Shown: positions 1 to 6,224 of the stretch, one piece after another
Numbering within the stretch: the first letter of the stretch is position 1
Layout of the letters: the number at the start of each line of letters is the position of its first letter
NCBI GenBank assembly: GCA_018710795.1
Contig: DVJH01000003.1
Coordinates: 1 to 9,377 of the forward strand
Length of the DNA: 9,377 nt
Direction of reading: 5' to 3'
Source: Candidatus Galligastranaerophilus gallistercoris
GTDB lineage: Bacteria > Cyanobacteriota > Vampirovibrionia > Gastranaerophilales > Gastranaerophilaceae
Position numbers and translations under genes: made by a program
The notes under the pieces: generated by a model
What the model saw: only the letters and a program-made list of their open reading frames with translations
Database searches by the model: none
What the model was told of the DNA's origin: nothing

Positions 1-43
1 ATAATAACACAAGAAATGAAATATCGCATTTATGCTTAACAAC

Positions 44-50
44 AAAGGAA
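44..50 (+). promoter_or_regulatory. Ribosome-binding site of the MarR-family gene
   Basis: The bases AAAGGAA lie 7 bases upstream of the ATG at 58, a normal Shine-Dalgarno position, and support that start. The rest of the 57 bases before the gene is too short to hold a recognisable promoter together with an operator; the promoter may lie left of the window. Confidence 0.65.
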
Positions 51-57
51 TTTTAAA

Positions 58-513
58 ATGCCTCAGAGCTTTTTAAATAAAAGGCTGCTGTATGCGCTTG
101 CAACGGCGGGACTTTTATCAAGAGTGGCGCAAATACAAATGTTTTCACAAAACAAATTTCCGATTACGCCGGAACAATATATTATTCTTTCAATGCTTGT
201 TGAAAACGGCGAATTATACCAGAGACAGATTTGCGAAATCACCCGTAAAGACAGACCCAACATCACCCGTCTTATAAATATACTTGAAAAAGAAGAATAC
301 GTTAAAAGAATATCTGACGTTAATAAAAGAAAGATTTATAAAATAAGGCTGACGGAAAAAGGTAAAAATATTTTCACCGAAATAAGACCTTATCTTGTTA
401 ATTTAAGAGACGAAGCGGTCAGAGGAATTAAAAAAGAAGACCTTGAAAAATGCAACGAGATTTTAGGAAAAATGATAGATAATCTTGAAACAAAAGTAAA
501 AATACAAATGTAA
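58..513 (+). CDS. MarR/EmrR-family winged-helix transcriptional regulator
   Basis: A 151-residue protein, the usual MarR length. Helical dimerisation segments lie at about residues 5-30 and 115-148. The winged helix-turn-helix spans about 38-105: the sequence around QRQICEITRKDRPNITRLI (55-73) fits the HTH with its recognition helix at about 66-78, and the wing follows at 85-98 (DVNKRKIYKIRLTEKGK), matching the family pattern in which an Asp/Arg-rich wing leads into 'LTxxG'. MarR proteins bind palindromic operators as dimers and are usually released by small phenolic or drug-like ligands. The gene lies 14 bases upstream of the efflux adaptor gene in the same direction, so it probably represses the pump operon and itself, as EmrR does in E. 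coli. The ligand cannot be inferred. The family call is secure; the EmrR-like role rests on context. Confidence 0.93.
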   Translation: MPQSFLNKRLLYALATAGLLSRVAQIQMFSQNKFPITPEQYIILSMLVENGELYQRQICEITRKDRPNITRLINILEKEEYVKRISDVNKRKIYKIRLTEKGKNIFTEIRPYLVNLRDEAVRGIKKEDLEKCNEILGKMIDNLETKVKIQM

Positions 514-527
514 AAAAGTGAGGAAAT

Positions 528-1622
528 ATGCCAAAAGATAAGAAAGATAAAAAAGAGAATATTTATTATGATGACACCGATATCGAACTTGTGGACACAA
601 GACCCTCTTATGCTAAAAAACGTGTCATAATCCCCGCCATAATGGCGGTAATGTTTCTTGCGGCGGGAATTTATTTTATAATCCACTCGCTTCATTATCA
701 GGAAACGGACGATGCCTTTGTGGAAGGGCATATAATATCAATTGCGCCGAGAGTGTCGGGACCTGTTTTAAAACTTCTTGTCGATGATAACGAGGAAGTT
801 AAAAAAGGACAGCTTTTACTTGAAATTGACCCGAACGATTATATAACCGCATTGAAACAAAAAGAAGCCGCCCTTGAAGAAGCAAAAGCTTCATTAAATA
901 TGGCGGAAAGAGAAATAACCCATTCAAATTCGGAATTAAAAAGGTCCTCTGAAGATATCACCGCAGCCAAATCAAGATTAAAATTTGCAACCGAAGATTA
1001 TAAAAGATACAAAGAAATGTATAAAGAAGGAATATCCTCAAAACAGGAATTTGATGACAGCCAAACCCGCTATACCGTGGCAAATGCGGAGCATAAATCC
1101 GCTCTTCAAAGAGAAATTGCATCGGAATCAATTCTTCAATCTTCAAAAGCAAAAAAACAAGCCACGCTTGCCGCAATCAAAAGGCTTGAAGCCGAAGTGG
1201 AACAGGCAAAACTCGATTTATCTTACACAAAAATTTATGCACCCCAGGACGGTCTTATTACAAACCGCTCGGTTGAACAGGGAAATTACGTTCAAATCGC
1301 ACAGCCTTTAATGTCCGTAGTTCCCAAAAAAGTCTGGATTGTCGCAAACTTTAAAGAAACCCAATTGACCCATATGAAAAAAGGGCAAAGTGTTGAAATC
1401 AAAATTGACACATATCCGAATAAAAAATTTAAAGGCGAAGTCGACAGCATTCAGCGTGCAACGGGTGCAAAAGCAAGCCTGTTTCCTCCGGAAAATGCGG
1501 TCGGCAGCTATGTAAAAATCGTTCAGAGAGTTCCCGTTAAAATAGTTTTCAAGGAAGATATCTCTGAATATAATATAGTCCCCGGGATGTCGGTTGTGCC
1601 TGAAGTCAGAATTAAGGAATAG
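528..1622 (+). CDS. emrA: EmrA/HlyD-family periplasmic adaptor of an MFS efflux pump
   Basis: A 364-residue membrane-fusion protein that would link an inner-membrane exporter to an outer-membrane channel. A charged cytoplasmic N-terminus (1-31) precedes one membrane anchor (about 33-57). The first half of the lipoyl/beta-barrel region follows (QETDDAFVEG at 58-67, then SGPVLKLLVDDNEEVKKGQLL). A long Lys/Glu/Ala-rich coiled-coil hairpin covers about 95-225. The second lipoyl half contains APQDG (238-242), and the C-terminal barrel carries NAVGSYVKIVQRVPV (323-337), which closely follows the EmrA family signature. The length is close to E. coli EmrA (about 390). GAGGA lies only 3 bases before the ATG, a short spacing. 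The emrB start lies 5 bases after the TAG stop, so the two proteins are almost certainly made and used together. Confidence 0.95.
   Translation: MPKDKKDKKENIYYDDTDIELVDTRPSYAKKRVIIPAIMAVMFLAAGIYFIIHSLHYQETDDAFVEGHIISIAPRVSGPVLKLLVDDNEEVKKGQLLLEIDPNDYITALKQKEAALEEAKASLNMAEREITHSNSELKRSSEDITAAKSRLKFATEDYKRYKEMYKEGISSKQEFDDSQTRYTVANAEHKSALQREIASESILQSSKAKKQATLAAIKRLEAEVEQAKLDLSYTKIYAPQDGLITNRSVEQGNYVQIAQPLMSVVPKKVWIVANFKETQLTHMKKGQSVEIKIDTYPNKKFKGEVDSIQRATGAKASLFPPENAVGSYVKIVQRVPVKIVFKEDISEYNIVPGMSVVPEVRIKE
1614..1618 (+). promoter_or_regulatory. Ribosome-binding site that supports the TTG start of emrB
   Basis: AAGGA, inside the last codons of emrA, ends 9 bases before a TTG codon at 1628. No ATG or GTG suitably placed downstream has a comparable site, so TTG is the best start. 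The embedding of the site in emrA suggests translational coupling. Confidence 0.6.
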
Positions 1623-1627
1623 TAAAA

Positions 1628-3223
1628 TTGAGCGTAATAAGTGAAGCACAGGTACATCACGGACACATAAACCATCCGCACCAGCAGCAGGCGGTGCCGT
1701 TATGGCTTGTGGCATTTACGATACTTTTGCCGACATCGTTTACAATGCTTGCAACATCCGCAACTAACGTTGCAATGCCCCACATTGCAGGTTTTTTCGG
1801 TTCAACACTGGATGAAGCAAACTGGGTTATTACAAGCTATATGATTGCAAATGCCGTTTTAATTCCCTTAACGGGCTGGCTTGAAAGGCTCATGGGAAGG
1901 GTAATGTTTTTAAAAGTATTTTTGTCTATTTTTACCCTCGGCTCGATTATATGCGCCGCAGCACCGACATTAAATACCCTTGTAATAGGAAGGGTGATTC
2001 AAGGGATAGGCGGAGGACCGATGATGCCGATTTCGCAGGCAATCTTAATCGCCGCATTTCCTTTTGAAAAAAGAGGAAATGCAATGGCGCTATTTGCCTT
2101 TGCCGTTATGGTTTTTTCAATACTCGGTCCGACATTCGGCGGCTTTATCGTTGATAATTCCGCATGGCAGTGGATTTATTTAATTAATATTCCCGTAGGC
2201 ATTTTCTCTATTGTACTGGTTCATTGCAACGTAAGAGAAATTCAAAACAGAGAAATCCCGAAAAAAGTTGATTTCATCGGGCTTTCTGCGCTTGTTTTGT
2301 GGCTTTTGACCATGCAGATAGTCCTTGATAAAGGTCAGCAGTATAACTGGTTTGATACTGCCTGGGTCTGCTGGCTTGCGGGCATTTCGTTCTTTTCTTT
2401 TATATTTTTTATCGTCTGGGAACTTGAATGTAAAAACGCAATCGTAAATTTAAGAGTCTTTAAAGATAAAAACTTCTTTATAGGAACAATCTTGGGTTCC
2501 TCTGTTAATATGATAATCTATGTTACGATTTTATTATTGCCCCAGTTTTTGCAAAGTTTAATGGGCTACACAGCAATGCTATCGGGTATGTCGTTAGCCC
2601 CGAGGGTAATATCCTGTATTATAATGCTTTGTTTTATAGGAAAAATGGTCGAAAAAATCGACAACAGAATTCTTGTATGCACGGGCTTTATTTTCCTTGC
2701 GCTTTCAACTTTTATGTATGCAAACCTTAATCTTCAAATTTCTTTTTCATACGTAATCTTACCTAACGTATTAATGGGTGTCGGCGTAATTTTGGTCTTT
2801 ATTCCGATATCCGCCCTTTGCTTAGGAACCCTTCCGAAATCCGAATTATCAAACGGTGCAGGGCTTCACAGCCTCTGTAAATGCGTGGTTACGGCTTTTG
2901 TTGTTTCAATGTCATCAACCCTCGTTGCAAGATTATCACAGGTACACCAAACATATCTGGTAGGGAACCTCTCAAACTTTAACCCGAATTATCAAATGAG
3001 ATTAAGCCATATGGCGGGCAATTTTATGAGCTCGCTTCCGAGCGTCTCTGCCATACATAAAGCGGGAAAATTTTATTATAACCAGTTAATCGAGCAGGCA
3101 AGATTGATGTCTTACGTTGATGCATTTGAATTATTTGCTTTAATTGCAATATGCCTTGTGCCCTTGGGGTTATTTTTAAACGTCGATTTTCAAAAGAAAG
3201 AAAAAGCAAAAAAGAGAAATTAA
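1628..3223 (+). CDS. emrB: EmrB/QacA-type (DHA2) MFS multidrug exporter
   Basis: A 531-residue polytopic inner-membrane protein with the length and hydrophobic pattern of the 14-helix DHA2 drug:proton antiporters. Family landmarks are the first-helix region followed by NWVITSYMIANAVLIPLTGW (close to EmrB), the motif A loop at about 83-92, RVIQG (motif B, 122-126) and antiporter motif C GPTFGG (167-172) followed by WIYLINIPVG. It presumably exports hydrophobic compounds using the proton gradient, together with the adaptor encoded 5 bases upstream. Two oddities are visible. The acidic residue of the usual 'LDxTIVNVALP' motif in helix 1 is replaced by Ala42 (LATSATNVAMP). The cytoplasmic N-terminus is His-rich (HHGHINHPHQQQ, 10-21). 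Translation appears to start at TTG. The substrate is unknown. Confidence 0.95.
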   Translation: MSVISEAQVHHGHINHPHQQQAVPLWLVAFTILLPTSFTMLATSATNVAMPHIAGFFGSTLDEANWVITSYMIANAVLIPLTGWLERLMGRVMFLKVFLSIFTLGSIICAAAPTLNTLVIGRVIQGIGGGPMMPISQAILIAAFPFEKRGNAMALFAFAVMVFSILGPTFGGFIVDNSAWQWIYLINIPVGIFSIVLVHCNVREIQNREIPKKVDFIGLSALVLWLLTMQIVLDKGQQYNWFDTAWVCWLAGISFFSFIFFIVWELECKNAIVNLRVFKDKNFFIGTILGSSVNMIIYVTILLLPQFLQSLMGYTAMLSGMSLAPRVISCIIMLCFIGKMVEKIDNRILVCTGFIFLALSTFMYANLNLQISFSYVILPNVLMGVGVILVFIPISALCLGTLPKSELSNGAGLHSLCKCVVTAFVVSMSSTLVARLSQVHQTYLVGNLSNFNPNYQMRLSHMAGNFMSSLPSVSAIHKAGKFYYNQLIEQARLMSYVDAFELFALIAICLVPLGLFLNVDFQKKEKAKKRN

Positions 3224-3233
3224 TTTCTCTTTT
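3210..3233 (+). terminator. AT-rich perfect palindrome across the emrB stop codon, possible weak terminator
   Basis: A 24-base perfect palindrome is centred at 3221/3222. It can fold as a 10-base-pair stem (AAAAGAGAAA with TTTCTCTTTT) around a TTAA loop that includes part of the emrB TAA stop. The right arm ends in TTTT, so it resembles a weak terminator, but only two G-C pairs stabilise the stem. It separates the efflux genes from the iron-transport genes. It could instead be an operator or a chance product of AT-rich sequence. Confidence 0.4.
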
Positions 3234-3265
3234 AAAATATGAAAATATAAGCTAAAATAGCAATT

Positions 3266-3270
3266 GGAAA
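3266..3270 (+). promoter_or_regulatory. Weak ribosome-binding site that favours the ATG at 3276 for feoAB
   Basis: GGAAA lies 5 bases upstream of the ATG at 3276. The in-frame TTG at 3264 has no purine-rich site before it, and this GGAAA would fall inside it. The ATG is therefore preferred, giving 789 residues rather than 793. Confidence 0.5.
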
Positions 3271-3275
3271 AAATT

Positions 3276-5645
3276 ATGAGCGAAATTACAAAAGAAACGA
3301 CTCTTGATAAATTGCATATAGGCGAAGACGCAATTATTCTTTCGGTTGAGTGCGAAGATAAAGCCTTAAGGCGCCATATACTTGATATGGGGCTGACCCC
3401 GGGGGTTGAAGTTACCCTGATTAAAACCGCTCCGATGGGAAACCCTTTGGAAATAAGGCTTAGAGGATACGAACTTACAATAAGAAAAGAAGACGCCTCC
3501 AAAATTAAGATTTACGATATTCATAAAGCCCATGAATGCAAAAGACAAAATAAAAAATTCATGGATGTCGAACATTCAAAAATCGGCGAAGCCCCGGCTG
3601 AACCCGTTAAAGAAAGAAAAAACCCGATAAAAGGGAAAATTAATTTTGCGCTTGCGGGAAATCAAAATTCGGGCAAAACAACTCTTTTTAACCAATTAAC
3701 GGGCTCAAACCAGCATGTTGGCAATTTCCCCGGAGTTACCGTTGATGTTACCATGGGTGATGTTAAAGGTGCAAAAGATGTTACGATTACCGATTTACCC
3801 GGAATTTATTCGCTGTCGCCATACAGCAGCGAAGAAATTTTAACGAGAAATTTTATCTTAAACAACAAACCCGACGGCATTATAAACATAATTGACGCTA
3901 CCAATATTGAAAGAAATTTATATCTGACATTACAATTGATAGAATTAAACGTTCCTATGGTAATTGCCCTGAATATGATTGATGAAATCAACGAATCGGG
4001 CGGAAGCATTGATGTTAACGGTCTTGAAGCGGCGCTGGGCGTTCCCGTTATTCCCGTTTCAGCCCTGAAAAAAGAAGGGCTTCAGGAATTAATGGAACAT
4101 GCAATCAACGTTGCAAGATATAAAGAATACCCTAAACGTCAGGATTTTTGCAATCCCGATGAAGAAAACACTCAAAGCGTCCACAGATGTATTCACTCCA
4201 TTGCTCACCTGATAGAGGACCACGCAAAAGAAGCCAAAATCCCCGTTCGTTTTGCCGCAACAAAATTAACCGAAGGCGACACATTAATTGCAAATGTTCT
4301 CGGGCTTGATGAAAACGAAGTTGAAATATGCTCCCAGATTATATCCGAACTTGAAGAAGAAAGAGGGCTGGACAGAGAAGCGGCGCTTGCCGATATGAGA
4401 TTTTCTTTTATAGAAAACCTCTGCGGCAATTTTGTTCAAAAACCCGACATTTCAATCTCAAGAAAAATAACCCTTAACGCCGATAAAATTTTAACGGGAA
4501 AATATACGGCAATGATTGCCTTTCTTTTGATTATGGCGTTTATTTTTTATGTAACATTCGGACCTTTAGGAACATTTTTTTCGGATTTAACCGAAGATAT
4601 AATTTCAAAAATAACTTCTTATGTTGATTTGGCGCTTACAAATTATAAGCTCAACCCCGTTTTCCATTCATTGATAATAGACGGTATTTTTGCGGGTGTC
4701 GGAAGCGTTTTAAGCTTTTTGCCCGTTATAGTTATTTTGTTTTTCTTTTTGTCCATTCTTGAAGATTCGGGCTATATGGCGCGTGTCGCTTTTATTATGG
4801 ATAAATTATTAAGAAAAATAGGATTATCTGGGCGAAGCTTTGTTCCGATGCTGATAGGTTTCGGCTGCAGCGTTCCGGCTATAATGTCGGCAAGAACTCT
4901 CCCTTCGGAGCGGGACAGAAAAATGACCATACTTTTAACCCCTTTTATGAGCTGCTCGGCAAAGCTTCCCATATATGCGCTTTTTACCGCCGCATTTTTT
5001 AAAGAAAATCAGGTTTTGGTTATCGTCGGATTATATTTAATAGGAATAATAACGGGAATTATTTTTGCATATATTATTAAATTTTTTGCCTTCAAAGGTG
5101 CGCCCGTTCCTTTTGTAATGGAATTGCCGAACTACAGGCTCCCCGGGTTTAAAAACGTATGGCGCTTAATTTATATGAAAGCAAAAGATTTTATAACCCG
5201 TGCTTTTACGCTTATTTTCTTTGCAACAATTATCATCTGGTTCCTTCAAAACTTTGATACCAGATTGAACCTCGTTGATGATTCGGCAAAAAGCCTTCTT
5301 GCGCTTGTCGGAAATTTCCTTGTTCCTTTGTTTGAACCATTGGGCATTAACGATTGGAGAATTTCAACCGCATTTATCACGGGCTTTATGGCAAAAGAAA
5401 GCGTGGTAAGCACCCTTACGGTATTATTGGGAGGCGATGTTTCAAAATTGCCTTTAATATTTACAAAATTAACCGCATTTGTCTTTCTGGTATTTTCCCT
5501 TTTATACACCCCCTGTGTTGCCGCAATTGCAACGGTGAGAAAAGAATTGGGAAGAAAATATGCGCTTATTGTTGTTCTCGTTCAATGTTTAATAGCCTGG
5601 TTTGTTTCATACATTGTATATTTAATCGGAAGTTTATTTATATAA
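3276..5645 (+). CDS. feoB: FeoA-FeoB fusion, GTP-dependent ferrous iron transporter
   Basis: A 789-residue inner-membrane protein that imports Fe2+. Residues about 8-82 form an SH3-like FeoA domain (LRRHILDMGLTPG, then RGYELTIRKEDA). A charged linker of about 40 residues leads to a G domain with all motifs visible: G1 GNQNSGKTT (128-136), G2 Thr155 in NFPGVTVDV, G3 DLPG (173-176), G4 NMID (233-236) and G5 VSA (261-263). A helical domain follows, then about nine hydrophobic segments from about residue 408. These include both Gate repeats, with the conserved cysteines in GFGCSVPAIM (Cys531) and PFMSCSAKLP (Cys560), plus Cys747 in LLYTPCVAA. FeoA is normally a separate small protein; fused forms are known in several anaerobic lineages. 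The FeoB part (about 670 residues) is full length and intact. The gene starts 52 bases after emrB and is probably co-transcribed with the downstream flavoenzyme gene. I saw no convincing Fur box. Confidence 0.97.
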   Translation: MSEITKETTLDKLHIGEDAIILSVECEDKALRRHILDMGLTPGVEVTLIKTAPMGNPLEIRLRGYELTIRKEDASKIKIYDIHKAHECKRQNKKFMDVEHSKIGEAPAEPVKERKNPIKGKINFALAGNQNSGKTTLFNQLTGSNQHVGNFPGVTVDVTMGDVKGAKDVTITDLPGIYSLSPYSSEEILTRNFILNNKPDGIINIIDATNIERNLYLTLQLIELNVPMVIALNMIDEINESGGSIDVNGLEAALGVPVIPVSALKKEGLQELMEHAINVARYKEYPKRQDFCNPDEENTQSVHRCIHSIAHLIEDHAKEAKIPVRFAATKLTEGDTLIANVLGLDENEVEICSQIISELEEERGLDREAALADMRFSFIENLCGNFVQKPDISISRKITLNADKILTGKYTAMIAFLLIMAFIFYVTFGPLGTFFSDLTEDIISKITSYVDLALTNYKLNPVFHSLIIDGIFAGVGSVLSFLPVIVILFFFLSILEDSGYMARVAFIMDKLLRKIGLSGRSFVPMLIGFGCSVPAIMSARTLPSERDRKMTILLTPFMSCSAKLPIYALFTAAFFKENQVLVIVGLYLIGIITGIIFAYIIKFFAFKGAPVPFVMELPNYRLPGFKNVWRLIYMKAKDFITRAFTLIFFATIIIWFLQNFDTRLNLVDDSAKSLLALVGNFLVPLFEPLGINDWRISTAFITGFMAKESVVSTLTVLLGGDVSKLPLIFTKLTAFVFLVFSLLYTPCVAAIATVRKELGRKYALIVVLVQCLIAWFVSYIVYLIGSLFI

Positions 5646-5649
5646 GGAG
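5644..5649 (+). promoter_or_regulatory. Ribosome-binding site of the nitroreductase gene, overlapping the feoB stop
   Basis: AAGGAG, a near-consensus Shine-Dalgarno, shares two bases with the feoB TAA stop at 5643-5645 and lies 8 bases before the ATG at 5658. The arrangement supports coupled translation of the two genes. Confidence 0.75.
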
Positions 5650-5657
5650 ATAAATTT

Positions 5658-6164
5658 ATGGAATTCAGCGAAGTTGTAAAACACAGACACAGTGTAAGAA
5701 AATACCGCAAAGGCGCCCTTATTAACAGAGATGACGTAATAAAAATTTTAACCGCAGCAATGCATGCTCCAAGCTCAAATAACAGCCGCCCGTGGGAATT
5801 TGTCGTTGTTGAAAATAAAGAGATAATCGAAAAATTAAAAAATCTCCACCCTTACGCTTCAATGCTTGAAACGGCAAGTCTTGCAATCGTTGTATGCGCT
5901 ATCCCCCAATTCGATGATTTATCAAAAGGATATTGGCAGCAAGATTGCGGAGCTGCAATTGAAAATTTATTGTTGGAAGCGGCTAACCTTAATTTTGGCA
6001 CCTGCTGGTGCGGAATTTATCCTTCTTTAAATAAAACCGAAGAATTTCAAAAAATCCTTGATGTTAAATCAATCCCGCTTGCATTAATTGCGCTTGGAAT
6101 CCCGGAAGGCGAAGAGCCCGAAACAAAAGGATTTTATGATGAAAACAAAGTAAAATTCATATAA
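5658..6164 (+). CDS. Nitroreductase-family FMN oxidoreductase
   Basis: A 168-residue cytoplasmic flavoprotein at the short end of the family. The N-terminal RHSVRKY (10-16) matches the FMN-phosphate-binding 'RRSVRxF' signature. APSSNNSRPWEFVVV (37-51) is the second FMN-contacting segment. WQQDCGAAIENLLLEA (93-108) is the family's dimer/FMN helix. GTCWCGIYP (114-122) and LALIALGIPEGE near the C-terminus are the closing signatures. Such enzymes are homodimers that use NAD(P)H to reduce nitro compounds, quinones, flavins or other acceptors; the substrate here is not predictable. It follows feoB by 12 bases with a strong ribosome-binding site, so it is probably expressed with iron uptake. A role in reducing flavin or ferric iron is conceivable but is only a guess from context. 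A strong terminator follows. Confidence 0.93.
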   Translation: MEFSEVVKHRHSVRKYRKGALINRDDVIKILTAAMHAPSSNNSRPWEFVVVENKEIIEKLKNLHPYASMLETASLAIVVCAIPQFDDLSKGYWQQDCGAAIENLLLEAANLNFGTCWCGIYPSLNKTEEFQKILDVKSIPLALIALGIPEGEEPETKGFYDENKVKFI

Positions 6165-6187
6165 AAAATGAATTATAAACAAAATAA

Positions 6188-6220
6188 AAAGCGGGGTTTT
6201 AATTTCCCCGCTTTGTTTTT
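6188..6220. terminator. Bidirectional rho-independent terminator between convergent genes
   Basis: AAAGCGGGG (6188-6196) pairs perfectly with CCCCGCTTT (6206-6214) around a 9-base loop, giving a stem with six G-C pairs. On the + strand it is followed by GTTTTTT and further T-runs. On the - strand the stem is followed by the complement of the A-rich 6181-6190 segment, also a T-tract. It lies in the 60-base gap between the nitroreductase gene and the autotransporter gene, which point toward each other, and can end both transcripts. Confidence 0.9.
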
Positions 6221-6224
6221 TATT

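Noticed and set aside
26..35. Inverted repeat GCAT-TT-ATGC upstream of the MarR-type gene, a possible operator.
   Set aside because: Only four base pairs per arm with no extension; too short to support as a regulator site without a second copy or conservation.
1..39. Frame 1 is open to a TAA at 37-39 and could be the C-terminus of an upstream gene.
   Set aside because: Only 12 codons, with no recognisable sequence; another frame is also open to 56. This length is expected by chance, so it is not listed as a gene.
1308..1715. Open frame of 135 codons on the - strand across the emrA/emrB junction.
   Set aside because: It lies opposite two clearly functional genes, has no family resemblance and no ribosome-binding site; a shadow of the coding strand. 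The same applies to the - strand frame at 390-731.
3264..3275. TTG at 3264 as the start of feoAB, adding four residues.
   Set aside because: No Shine-Dalgarno-like sequence precedes it, while GGAAA is correctly placed for the ATG at 3276. The FeoA domain begins after both, so the difference does not affect function.
3234..3275. A promoter or Fur box in the short gap before feoAB (TAAAAT at 3253-3258 looks like a -10 element).
   Set aside because: No -35 element at the right distance and no recognisable Fur-type inverted repeat. AT-rich sequence produces such hexamers by chance.
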